A DNA stretch of 64,000 nucleotides, taken from positions 20,729 through 84,728 of the forward strand of contig NZ_MCAS01000032.1 of the NCBI RefSeq assembly GCF_003610895.1, written 5' to 3'. This document shows positions 16,696 through 24,870 of this stretch, piece after piece. Origin of the DNA: Paraburkholderia fungorum. Lineage in GTDB: Bacteria; Pseudomonadota; Gammaproteobacteria; Burkholderiales; Burkholderiaceae. The number at the start of each line of letters is the position of its first letter. The stretch's first letter is position 1. A program made the position numbers and the translations under genes. A model generated the notes under the pieces. It was not told the DNA's origin, did not search any database, and was given only the letters and a program-made list of their open reading frames with translations.

Positions 16696-18542
16696 CGCGC
16701 CGCCCCTGGCGTCGTGTCCTCTATGTGCTGATCTGGCTGACCGCGCTCGCGGCGCCGGCAGGCGCAATTGGCTATCTGTTGTATGCGAACCTGCTCAATC
16801 CGCGGGCGACTGAGCCGCTGACCGGACAGTACGACGGTTTCTATTGGGACGCCGCGCAACTGCAGATCGCTTACGCCCGTTTCGAGAATCAGTTGCTGCT
16901 GTATCAATCGGGCGTCGACGACGACTATCCGCGGCTCATGCTGCGCTATCAGCTGCTGCAATCGAAGCTGCATGTGATGGCCGGTTCGACACGCAGGCTG
17001 ACCACGCAGCTCGCGCTGCTGCAGCGGCAAATGGACGAGATCCACTCGATCGATCATTTGCTGGACGGCATTCAGCCTGAGGTCGACGCCTTGCCGAAGG
17101 ACCGCAGCCGCGCCAATCAGATCGTCGTGGAGCTGCGCCAGCATTGGAATGAGGTCAACGATCTCGCGTTGAGCCGCCGTTTCGCCGACGTGGCCGACCG
17201 TGAGGCGATGAACCGCGATTTCATCGACAAACGCCGCATGCTGTTTGCGGGCGGCCTGTTGCTGCTGCTGCTCTCGGCGGCCGCAACCACGTTGCTGGTG
17301 TTCAATGGCCGGCGCCGCACGCGCCTGATGCGTCAGCAGCATGCGGCGCTGGAGGCGGAACATCAGGCGAGCCGCGCGGCGCGCGAGGCGAGTCTCGCGA
17401 AAGATGCCTTTCTCGGCATGATCAGCCACGAACTGCGCACGCCCTTGCATGCGATCGTGTCGTCGATCGAGTTGCTCGGTTTCAACTATCACTCCGAGGC
17501 CGACCGCAAGGTCATCCAGCGGCTCGAAACGGCGGCGCGGCATCTGGAAGCACAGATGAAAGACCTGACCGACTACGCACGCCTCGGCGCCGGCAAGCTC
17601 GAGCTGCGCCATGAGCATTTCGAGCCGCGTGAACTGCTGGCTTCGATCGTCGACGAACATGCGATGTCCGCCGCCGCGCGCGGCCTCAAGCTGGAAAGCG
17701 AGGTGAGCGGCATGAGTGGCCTCGTCGATTCCGATCCCCACCGCATTCGCCAGATCGTCAACAACCTGGTCACCAATGCGATCCGTTACACCGAAACCGG
17801 CACGGTACGCGTGCAACTGAGGCAGCGGCCGGCGCTGCTGATCTTCGTCGTCAGCGATACGGGGCCGGGCGTGCCGCATGCGCAGATTCCGCTGATCTTC
17901 CAGGAGTTCACGCAGCTGGATGCGTCGCGCACGCGCCGCTTCGAGGGTGCGGGGATGGGGCTCACGATCGTGCAGGGGCTGGTCAGGCTGTTCGGCGGCA
18001 CCGTTGAAGTGGCGAGCACGGTAGGCGAGGGCACCACCTTTACGGTGACGATTCCGGTGACGCCCGTCTCGGCAAGCACGCCGTCCGGCGTGGCGGCCCA
18101 TGCCGAACCGGGCGGCGCGCGCCCGTGCGTGCTGATCGTCGACGACAACCGGCTGATTCGCGAGTCGCTCAGCGAAATGATCGCGCACATGGATTTCGAC
18201 GCGCACGCGCTCTCCAATGCCGACGATGCACTCGCGTGGCTCGACGCGCATCGCTGCGACGTGGTGCTGCTCGATCTGCATATGCCGGATCGCGACGGTT
18301 ATACGTTCCTTGCGGATTTTGCGGCACGCGGGGGGGCCTCGGCGGGGGTTCCGGTGATCGTGGTGAGCGCGTACGCGCCGGAAGCGGCGAGTACGAGTCA
18401 TGCGGAAACTGCGGGTGGTGTGGCAGGTGAAGCGGCAGGGGCGGGTTCGCAGCCGTTCTTCGACGCGTTATTAAAGCCGGTACATTACGAGGAACTGCGC
18501 AGCGCGTTGCAGCGCGCTCTGGTTTCCCGGCATACGGTGTGA
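16665..18542 (+). CDS. Hybrid sensor histidine kinase with C-terminal receiver
   Basis: A 625-residue membrane kinase. TM helix 1 spans about 18-42, a helical periplasmic sensor region about 43-190, and TM helix 2 about 192-213. A short coiled linker leads to HisKA with phospho-acceptor H255 (SHELRTP). The HATPase domain has the N box near 366-371, DTGPG 398-402 and GAGMGL 428-433. The C-terminal receiver has D493-D494, phospho-acceptor D537 and K604. The start overlaps the molybdopterin-fold gene by 31 bases. That protein and the BetR regulator at 18615 are the likely input and output partners. The signal it senses is not known. Confidence 0.9.
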   Translation: MADQGTHRQITRRPWRRVLYVLIWLTALAAPAGAIGYLLYANLLNPRATEPLTGQYDGFYWDAAQLQIAYARFENQLLLYQSGVDDDYPRLMLRYQLLQSKLHVMAGSTRRLTTQLALLQRQMDEIHSIDHLLDGIQPEVDALPKDRSRANQIVVELRQHWNEVNDLALSRRFADVADREAMNRDFIDKRRMLFAGGLLLLLLSAAATTLLVFNGRRRTRLMRQQHAALEAEHQASRAAREASLAKDAFLGMISHELRTPLHAIVSSIELLGFNYHSEADRKVIQRLETAARHLEAQMKDLTDYARLGAGKLELRHEHFEPRELLASIVDEHAMSAAARGLKLESEVSGMSGLVDSDPHRIRQIVNNLVTNAIRYTETGTVRVQLRQRPALLIFVVSDTGPGVPHAQIPLIFQEFTQLDASRTRRFEGAGMGLTIVQGLVRLFGGTVEVASTVGEGTTFTVTIPVTPVSASTPSGVAAHAEPGGARPCVLIVDDNRLIRESLSEMIAHMDFDAHALSNADDALAWLDAHRCDVVLLDLHMPDRDGYTFLADFAARGGASAGVPVIVVSAYAPEAASTSHAETAGGVAGEAAGAGSQPFFDALLKPVHYEELRSALQRALVSRHTV

Positions 18543-18614
18543 CCTGACACCCGGGAAGACGCAGATGGAGGAGGGCTCAAGCTGAGCTCACACCTTCAAC
18601 TGCCTGTCGGCACG

Positions 18615-19469
18615 TCAGGGCCGGTTCAGACGTTTCGACAGATCGGCGACCAGGATCGCCATGCGCGCGGGCTTCTCATAGCACGCGACGTCGTAATTGC
18701 GGATCACCTGGCTGATCTCCGATTCGCTGGCCTTACCGGTCAGCAATTCGCCGGTCAGCACGAAAATCGGCGCATCCGGATTTTCCGACGCCCGTACCGC
18801 GCGAATCGCCTCGGCCGAGGTCTGCGAGCCGAATAGCCAGTCGATCACAACGCCGTCGAAGACCTGCGTTTGCAGTTGCTCGGCGAACGCGGCGAGGCCG
18901 TAGATCGCCACCGCCGCGAAACCGCTGCGTTCGAGATAGTCGTGCAGGTTGTCGGCGGAGGCCCGATCGTCGTCGACCACGGCGATGGTCGGCTTGTCGG
19001 TTTCTGCGCGGCGCGGATAGATTTCGATCTTGTGGACTTCGTACGCGCTTTGGTAAAGCGTGCCGTCGTGACGCGCCACGCGCCACTGGCCGAGCTTCGA
19101 GTAGGCCACGAATTCAGGGCGGCTACCCGGTTCGAGCGCGGCGCCGACCCATGCGGTGCAGGCCAGTTCGATCGCACCGATGCTGAACACCGCTTCCTGG
19201 GCGATGGCGCCGACCATGCCCGGATCGAGCGACTGTGCGCCGAATAGCTGAGCGGCCGGTTCGCCGAACACTTCGGCAACCTTCTTGATCTGCGACAGGG
19301 TCCACGGGCTATTGCCGCGCAGCTTGCGGTGTCCCTGCGAAAAACTCAGATCGAGGATGCGGCATAGCTCAGTGGTTTGCTGGCGCTTGCCGATTCCATG
19401 CCGGCTCATCAATTCGCGCACGCGCTCGGCAACTGCGATGGCGTCAGGAGAGTGTGTTTCGTTGGTCAT
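18615..19469 (-). CDS. BetR-domain response regulator
   Basis: A 284-residue regulator. The N-terminal half (about 10-150) matches the BetR domain, a helix-turn-helix region found in beta-proteobacterial response regulators (RQQTTELCRILDLSFSQGHRKL). The C-terminal half is a receiver with acidic residues D167-D168, phospho-acceptor D210 (VVIDWLFG) and K266 (CYEKPA). The order, DNA-binding domain first and receiver last, is the reverse of most response regulators. It converges with the hybrid kinase (72-base gap) and is its probable partner. Target genes are unknown. Confidence 0.85.
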   Translation of the reverse strand: MTNETHSPDAIAVAERVRELMSRHGIGKRQQTTELCRILDLSFSQGHRKLRGNSPWTLSQIKKVAEVFGEPAAQLFGAQSLDPGMVGAIAQEAVFSIGAIELACTAWVGAALEPGSRPEFVAYSKLGQWRVARHDGTLYQSAYEVHKIEIYPRRAETDKPTIAVVDDDRASADNLHDYLERSGFAAVAIYGLAAFAEQLQTQVFDGVVIDWLFGSQTSAEAIRAVRASENPDAPIFVLTGELLTGKASESEISQVIRNYDVACYEKPARMAILVADLSKRLNRP

Positions 19470-19765
19470 ACTGCGTGAGAATCTGCCTTCTTGAAAGGTG
19501 GCTGTAGGGCGTGCAATACGGCGCCCGCAGCGCGGCCATGCACCTTGAATGCGCGTTGCCGCGGCGACGCAGGGGACAGCGAATGTACCGTAAAACGTAT
19601 CGCGGTCTGTTTTGTATGACCGCAGCCGGACCTGTCAGTGCGAAGTACGAACGGACAAACTCGGTAATCTGTTTATGCTTTTAGCATCGAGCCAGACTAT
19701 TTTACCGATGAAACTGCACGGTACCTGTAAAGAAATATGACCAGACAGGGTATCCCGCTGCGAGA

Positions 19766-21106
19766 CTAGGCCGGCGGCATGGCGTCGAGCCTGGCCGCCG
19801 AGGTTTTCAGGCCTTTGAAAATCCGCTCGGCGACCTTGCCCGGAAACCGTTCGGGCAATTCGGCCGAGACCCGCGCGATCACCTCGGGCGTCTGTTCGAT
19901 CAGCCGCTGGATCAACGGTTCCGCGTTCGCGCCGTATGAGCACCGCGGCGCCATGGCGTTGAAGTGGCGCCGCTGTACATCGCGGAAGGCGTCGTGTTTG
20001 CTGCGCGACCACATTGCCATGGCGAGTTTGGCCTTGAACCACGACCATTGATTCGGGCCGTTGCCTTCCACCGGCCAGATGGACATCACGTCGTAAAGCG
20101 GCGTCAGACGGTACTGGCCGCCCGCCAGCAGGCGAATGCTGAAATTCTTGGCGTGGCCGTCCGGCGCCGCCAGCATCCAGAACAGGATCTGGCTTGCCAG
20201 CAGCGTCTCGATATCCTGTTGTGCCGACACCGATTGCTGGAGAATCCGCGCGAGGTCCAGCACGCCCGGGCCGCCTTCGTTTTCATACTTGCGATGCGAC
20301 GGCACGCCGTACACCTGGCAGAAGTCTTCCTGCGGCAGGCGCAGCAGCCATTGCCCGCTCGAATGCAGTTGCCGGTCGAAGCGCTCGACGCTCAGCACAC
20401 GCTGTTTGCCGAAGGTCATGATCTCGGCGTTGGCCACGGGCAGTCCATAGGCTCGCAGGATCCGCAGACATAGCCATTCGTTTTCGACCGAGGTGCTGAG
20501 GTCCGCGAGTCTGTTGCCGACCAGCCCGAGCGGCAGTTTGAAGATATGCGTGGTAGGCGTGGCGCCATGCGGACGTTGCCATTTGCCCTCATGCCACAGC
20601 AGCGCGGTTTTCTCCTGTGCACCGGCGAGCGAGATGCGGAAATCGTCCGCTTCGTCACGCGTGCCGAGGGTCGGATTGCTGACGGTGCGCGCCAGCATGG
20701 CCTCGATCTCGCTGTCGGAAAGCGGTGTGCCGTCGATACGTTCGACGCCGGCCGGTGCGTCGTCTTCGGCCAGTAACTGGACGGCGCCCACGCAATCGCG
20801 GCCGATGGCTTGCAGCAGGTCGAACGCGTCGAGCGTATCGGTCTGGTAGCGCTGGGCGATACGCTTTCTGATCGCCTCGCTATCGGGCAGCAGGTTGTCG
20901 AAATAGTTGAGCACCCCCGACCCTTTGTGCGCCACGTTGCTCGGTACGAACGGCAACGAGAGCGAAAGGGGCCGGCCCGCGGGCGAGGCAAGCCATGCCG
21001 GGTCGTAAGCGAACTCCATGGGGCCGCGGGTGGGCAGGCGCCAGACGCCGACGCGCTCGCCGTTGGCCCACACCGAAAGTGCCCGTGAATGCGTCTGGCG
21101 GCCCAT
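19766..21106 (-). CDS. hipA: HipA-family serine/threonine kinase toxin
   Basis: A 446-residue HipA kinase. HipA toxins phosphorylate a translation factor (glutamyl-tRNA synthetase GltX in E. coli) and induce dormancy. The N-terminal HipA domain spans about 1-110. The ATP loop and lysine fall in GATPTTHIFK (181-190), the catalytic aspartate is D316 (PDGHAKNFS), and the metal aspartate is D339 (YDVMS). All key positions look intact, so the kinase should be active. hipB lies directly upstream: the ATG at 21104-21106 follows the hipB stop (21109-21111) by 2 bases. A GTG at 21113-21115 is an alternative start overlapping hipB. Confidence 0.9.
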   Translation of the reverse strand: MGRQTHSRALSVWANGERVGVWRLPTRGPMEFAYDPAWLASPAGRPLSLSLPFVPSNVAHKGSGVLNYFDNLLPDSEAIRKRIAQRYQTDTLDAFDLLQAIGRDCVGAVQLLAEDDAPAGVERIDGTPLSDSEIEAMLARTVSNPTLGTRDEADDFRISLAGAQEKTALLWHEGKWQRPHGATPTTHIFKLPLGLVGNRLADLSTSVENEWLCLRILRAYGLPVANAEIMTFGKQRVLSVERFDRQLHSSGQWLLRLPQEDFCQVYGVPSHRKYENEGGPGVLDLARILQQSVSAQQDIETLLASQILFWMLAAPDGHAKNFSIRLLAGGQYRLTPLYDVMSIWPVEGNGPNQWSWFKAKLAMAMWSRSKHDAFRDVQRRHFNAMAPRCSYGANAEPLIQRLIEQTPEVIARVSAELPERFPGKVAERIFKGLKTSAARLDAMPPA

Positions 21107-21108
21107 GC

Positions 21109-21363
21109 TTACCACTCGACCAGCGGCGCCGGCTCAGGCGCCAGCTGGTTCTTGTCGCGCACCTGCAATTGCAGGCCGTAGGCGCCGCACAGCGCCAGCA
21201 ATTGTGCGAGAGTGAGGGCGGTGGCATCGGTCTCGAGCGCCGAGATGCGGCTCTGGCTGACGCCGATGCGTGCGGCGGCATCAGCCTGGGTGAGGCCGGC
21301 CTGGCGCCGGCCGGCAGCCAGTAGCTGGGCCATCTGGTCCGGCGTGGCGACGAGGTGGATCAT
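21109..21363 (-). CDS. hipB: HipB-type XRE-family antitoxin
   Basis: An 84-residue helix-turn-helix protein (LTQADAAARIGVSQSRISALE at about 24-44) of the XRE family, the size of HipB antitoxins. HipB binds HipA and represses the hipBA operon. It is the first gene of the pair, and the operator-like repeats in the upstream 130 bases (21371-21494) fit autorepression. The protein ends in LVEW, compatible with the C-terminal tail by which HipB is degraded by Lon in E. coli; this last point is analogy. Confidence 0.88.
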   Translation of the reverse strand: MIHLVATPDQMAQLLAAGRRQAGLTQADAAARIGVSQSRISALETDATALTLAQLLALCGAYGLQLQVRDKNQLAPEPAPLVEW

Positions 21364-21370
21364 GGCAAAT

Positions 21371-21494
21371 TATCCGCAAGACGAATAAATGCATTTTATG
21401 CGTCACACAGATATCTGTCAAATATTCGTGTGACACATATTTTGCAAATATCTGTATGGCGAATAAACGACGAATATCCGTGTAGCGAATAAAT
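21371..21494 (-). promoter_or_regulatory. Repeated operator array upstream of hipBA
   Basis: Three copies fit the pattern ATCYG-N5-CGAATAAA, each preceded by TT or AT: at 21371-21388, 21448-21467 and 21474-21493. The last two share nearly the whole unit at a 26-base period. A degenerate fourth copy with ATATCTG and ATATTCG lies at 21411-21428. The array is AT-rich compared with its surroundings. HipB of E. coli binds TATCC-N8-GGATA-type sites, so the similarity in TATCC is suggestive. Cooperative repression by HipAB is inferred. Confidence 0.6.
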
Positions 21495-21582
21495 CCCGTT
21501 TGCCCGCTCATCGGCCTCTATCCTTGCCGGGATGGCCGTGTAGCATGCGGTGAAAACATCTTCTACCGACTCCGCGCGACAC

Positions 21583-22215
21583 ATGAACCCACTGACGCTA
21601 CGCCACACCGACGTGCCCTACTACACGCAATGGGGCAGCCCCGACTGGGTGCGCCACATCGTCGAACACCAGGGCGACCCGTGCGACGACCCATACTGGC
21701 AGCGCAGCGGTTTCGCCGACCCGGAGCGTTATCGTTTCTGGGCCAAACGCCTGTGCGGTCTGACCTGCCTCGAATCCGCGCTCGACTACTGGGGCATCGA
21801 ACACGCCCCGCGCGCCGCGCTGCTCGATGAAGCGTTGCGCCACGGCGTGTACCGGCTGCGCGACGACGGCGGTGTGGACGGTCTGATCTACCGGCCGTTC
21901 GCCGAGTGGGCCGGCGAGGCATTCGGCATCGAGGTCGACGTGTTGCCGCAGGCGTCGCTCGAAGAGATCGCCGCGCGCATCGACGGCGACACGCTGGCGA
22001 TTGTCTCCGTGAGCCCCGAGATCCGCTATCCGGAGCAGCCCAATCAGCACCAGGGCGGACATCTGATCCTGCTGCACGGGCGCGATCGCGATGGCGTATG
22101 GTTTCATAATCCGTCGGGCATAGCGCCTCATCAGGCGGACGTGTACCTGCCGTTCGCAACGATGGCGCGTTTCTACGCGGGGCGTGGCATGACGCTTACC
22201 CGCACGGTGGGCTAA
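21583..22215 (+). CDS. C39-like (papain-fold) cysteine peptidase family protein
   Basis: A 210-residue protein with the C39-like fold. C58 in CGLTCLESAL takes the place of the catalytic cysteine, H160 in QGGHLILLHG the catalytic histidine, and N176 in FHNPSG the third residue. Proteins of this kind are annotated as peptidase C39-like; in bacteriocin exporters such domains cut double-glycine leaders. Here there is no ABC transporter and no signal peptide, so it is probably a cytosolic enzyme of unknown substrate. I prefer the ATG at 21583; a GTG at 21550 is in the same frame. The hipBA promoter region is divergent to it. Confidence 0.7.
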   Translation: MNPLTLRHTDVPYYTQWGSPDWVRHIVEHQGDPCDDPYWQRSGFADPERYRFWAKRLCGLTCLESALDYWGIEHAPRAALLDEALRHGVYRLRDDGGVDGLIYRPFAEWAGEAFGIEVDVLPQASLEEIAARIDGDTLAIVSVSPEIRYPEQPNQHQGGHLILLHGRDRDGVWFHNPSGIAPHQADVYLPFATMARFYAGRGMTLTRTVG

Positions 22216-22309
22216 GCACGGCAGCAGGCAAGCCCTACGCGAGCGCACTGATCGGGCCCGTTTTCTGCTGAGGAGCTTGACACCGACCTTAGCGATACTG
22301 GAACGCGTC

Positions 22310-22567
22310 ATGAACCGAAACTTCGCCTTGCTCGCCGCCGGCCTTGCCGTGCTCAGCGCCGTCACCGCGGCGAACGCAGCCACCGAGGACGACCAGGCCA
22401 AAGCCTGTCGCGGCGACGCGATGCATTTCTGCGCCGCTGATATTCCGAACAAGGAAAAAATCACCGCCTGCATGAAGCAGCATGTCGACGAACTCAGTCC
22501 GGCGTGCCGCGCGATGTTCAAGGGCGGCAAAAAGGGCGACGCCAAGGCTAACGCCGCTTCGCAGTGA
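22310..22567 (+). CDS. Small secreted protein with conserved cysteines (Cys-rich repeat type)
   Basis: An 85-residue precursor. Residues 1-24 form a signal peptide (MNRNFALLAAGLAVLSAVTA ... NA). The mature part of about 60 residues has four cysteines (CRGDAMHFC and CMKQHVDELSPAC) and a lysine-rich end. The pattern resembles the Cys-rich repeats (DxxxFC ... CMxxxxxxLSxxC) seen in GLG1/PF00839-like proteins and short bacterial periplasmic proteins. The function is unknown. It is likely monocistronic between the C39-like gene and the K+ channel gene. Confidence 0.75.
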   Translation: MNRNFALLAAGLAVLSAVTAANAATEDDQAKACRGDAMHFCAADIPNKEKITACMKQHVDELSPACRAMFKGGKKGDAKANAASQ

Positions 22568-22704
22568 CCCCGGCGGCGGTGCCGGCGCGCCGCGGTTAGC
22601 CGGGGCCTCATGACGGTCCCCGCAGCAGCTACGTTCCTGCGATCCGGCCCCACGGCGCGCCGGGCGTCGTAGAATCGCTTGTTCCCGATTCCCGGAGTAG
22701 CCGC

Positions 22705-23826
22705 GTGTCTGATCAGCCACATCCGCAGCCACGCCCACCGCGTTTTCGTCTGCCGCGCCGTGCCCGCACTCCCTGGCAGCCGCCGCGCGCCCGCACGCTG
22801 TTCACACGCCCGGCGGCGTCACCGCAGCGCGTGCTGCTGCATCGCATCTACCTCGTGCTCGGCCTGTGCGTGCTCGCCTTCGCCGTGCTCTATCTCGACC
22901 GTGACGGTCTGCGCGACGCCAACCGCAAGGTGCTCGGCATCGTCGATCTGATGTACTTCACGATGGTGACCGTCGCGACCGTCGGCTATGGCGATATCGT
23001 GCCGGTCACCGCCCGCGCGCGGCTCATTGACGCCTTCTTCATCGTGCCGATCCGTATCGTCATCTGGTTCGTGTTTCTGGGCACCGCCTATCAGTTCGTC
23101 ATTCAACGCGTCATCGAGGAATTCCGCATGAAACGCCTGCAAAAACAGCTGCGCGATCACGTTGTCGTGTGCGGCTACGGATTGAGCGGTTCGGTCGCGG
23201 TGCGCGAGCTGCTGGAAAGCGGTTTTGCGGCGGACGCGATCGTCGTCATCGATTCCCAGCAGGAGGCGCTCGAAGCGGCCACGGCGTTGGGCGTGGCGGG
23301 TCTGCTCGGCGATCCGTCGCGTGAAGACCTGTTGCAGCAGGCACAGGTGCGCATCGCCAAGGCGGTGATCATTGCCGTCAGCGACGACGCCATCGCTATC
23401 CTGCTCACGCTGACCGTGCGCAGCGTCGCGCCGGACACGAAGATCGTCGTGCGGATTCAGGAACAGACCTACCAGCGCCAGTTGCGCCAGGCCGGCGCCG
23501 ACGTGATCGTTTCGTCGACCAAGATCGGCGGATTGCTGCTTGCCGACGCGGTGGACAGCAACTACATCGTGCCCTTCATCAACGATCTGCTCTCGGCGCG
23601 CGGCCGTGTCAATCTGGTGGAACGTCCGGCAACGGCGCTGGAAGTCGGCCGCTGGAGCAATGCGCTGCCGGGCGCGGTGGTGGTCGGGCTGATACGCGCG
23701 GGGCGCATGCTGTCGTTCTATGAAGACGAGCCGTGTCCGATCGAATCAGGCGATCTGCTGATGGTGATCCAGTCGGCGCGCCATGTGGATGAACAGTCTG
23801 AACAGTCAGGAAGGCCGCACGCATGA
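22705..23826 (+). CDS. Two-helix K+ channel with RCK (TrkA-N) domain
   Basis: A 373-residue potassium channel. Residues 42-64 form TM1; the selectivity filter TVGYGD is at 92-97, preceded by the pore helix MYFTMVTVA; TM2 is about 108-130. The C-terminal half (about 152-350) is an RCK domain with the nucleotide-binding motif GYGLSG at 157-162 and a second lobe. Such channels gate on ligand (NAD(H), Ca2+ or ATP) binding to RCK. The start is GTG at 22705 with GGAG upstream; no good ATG exists before the first helix. The stop overlaps the next gene by ATGA, suggesting coupling. Confidence 0.88.
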   Translation: MSDQPHPQPRPPRFRLPRRARTPWQPPRARTLFTRPAASPQRVLLHRIYLVLGLCVLAFAVLYLDRDGLRDANRKVLGIVDLMYFTMVTVATVGYGDIVPVTARARLIDAFFIVPIRIVIWFVFLGTAYQFVIQRVIEEFRMKRLQKQLRDHVVVCGYGLSGSVAVRELLESGFAADAIVVIDSQQEALEAATALGVAGLLGDPSREDLLQQAQVRIAKAVIIAVSDDAIAILLTLTVRSVAPDTKIVVRIQEQTYQRQLRQAGADVIVSSTKIGGLLLADAVDSNYIVPFINDLLSARGRVNLVERPATALEVGRWSNALPGAVVVGLIRAGRMLSFYEDEPCPIESGDLLMVIQSARHVDEQSEQSGRPHA

Positions 23827-24830
23827 AACTGAACCGAATGATCAGCACGGTCGAGGTGCACACCGCCGGCGAACCGTTTCGCATTGTCACGAGCGGCTTG
23901 CCGAAGTTTCCCGGCAAGACCATTGTCGAGCGGCGCGCGTGGCTCAAGCAGCACGCCGATCACCTGCGCCGTGCGCTGATGTTCGAGCCGCGCGGCCACG
24001 CCGATATGTACGGCGGGTATCTGACGGAGCCGGTGAGCGAAGGCGCGGACTTCGGCGTGATCTTCGTGCACAACGAGGGCTATAGCGATCATTGCGGCCA
24101 CGGCGTGATTGCCCTCGCGACCGCGGCTGTCGCGCTCGGCTGGATCGAGCGCAGCGAACCGGAAACGCGTGTCGGCATCGACGCGCCGTGCGGTTTCATC
24201 GAAGCGTTCGTGCAATGGGACGGCGAGCAGGCGGGGCGCGTGCGCTTCGTCAACGTGCCGTCGTTCATCTGGCAGCGCGACGTGACGGTGCACACGCCCA
24301 GTTTCGGCGAGGTGCGTGGCGATATCGCGTTCGGCGGCGCGTTCTACTTCTACACCTCGGGCAAGCCCTTCGATCTGAACGTGCGCGAAACGGAGATCGA
24401 CCGGTTGATCCAGTTCGGTGACGAAGTCAAACGCGCGGCGAACCTGGCCTTCAAGGTTGAACATCCGCTGATTCCGGAAATCAACCACATCTACGGCACA
24501 ATCGTCGACAACGCGCCGCGTCATGCCGGCTCGACGCAGGCCAATTGCTGCGTGTTCGCCGACCGGGAAGTGGACCGCTCGCCGACCGGTTCCGGCACCG
24601 CGGGCCGCGTTGCGCAACTTTATCTGCGCGGCGAGTTGGGACGCGACGAGACGCTGGTCAACGAATCCGTGATCGGCACGATTTTTCGCGGCCGCGTGTT
24701 GTCGGAGACGACGCTCGACCGGTTCAACGCGGTGATCCCGGAGATCGAAGGCGATGCGCATGTGCTTGGTTTTGCGAACTGGATCGTCGACGAACGCGAT
24801 CCGCTGACTTACGGTTTTCTGGTGCGCTGA
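23823..24830 (+). CDS. trans-3-hydroxy-L-proline dehydratase (proline racemase family)
   Basis: A 335-residue proline-racemase-fold enzyme. One catalytic cysteine, C91 in DHCGHG, is kept. The second position, T255 in DRSPTGSGTAGR, is threonine instead of cysteine. In this family Cys/Thr is the mark of trans-3-hydroxy-L-proline dehydratase, which makes 1-pyrroline-2-carboxylate; Cys/Cys enzymes are racemases or 4-hydroxyproline epimerases. The next gene encodes a matching reductase, so the two give L-proline. The ATG overlaps the K+ channel stop (ATGA). Confidence 0.85.
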   Translation: MKLNRMISTVEVHTAGEPFRIVTSGLPKFPGKTIVERRAWLKQHADHLRRALMFEPRGHADMYGGYLTEPVSEGADFGVIFVHNEGYSDHCGHGVIALATAAVALGWIERSEPETRVGIDAPCGFIEAFVQWDGEQAGRVRFVNVPSFIWQRDVTVHTPSFGEVRGDIAFGGAFYFYTSGKPFDLNVRETEIDRLIQFGDEVKRAANLAFKVEHPLIPEINHIYGTIVDNAPRHAGSTQANCCVFADREVDRSPTGSGTAGRVAQLYLRGELGRDETLVNESVIGTIFRGRVLSETTLDRFNAVIPEIEGDAHVLGFANWIVDERDPLTYGFLVR

Positions 24831-24870
24831 ATCGAACCTACCCACTTGCCGGAACAGGGAACGCCCGCTT

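Noticed and set aside
16605..18401. A 598-codon minus-strand frame opposite the hybrid kinase
   Set aside because: Antisense shadow of a kinase with intact motifs.
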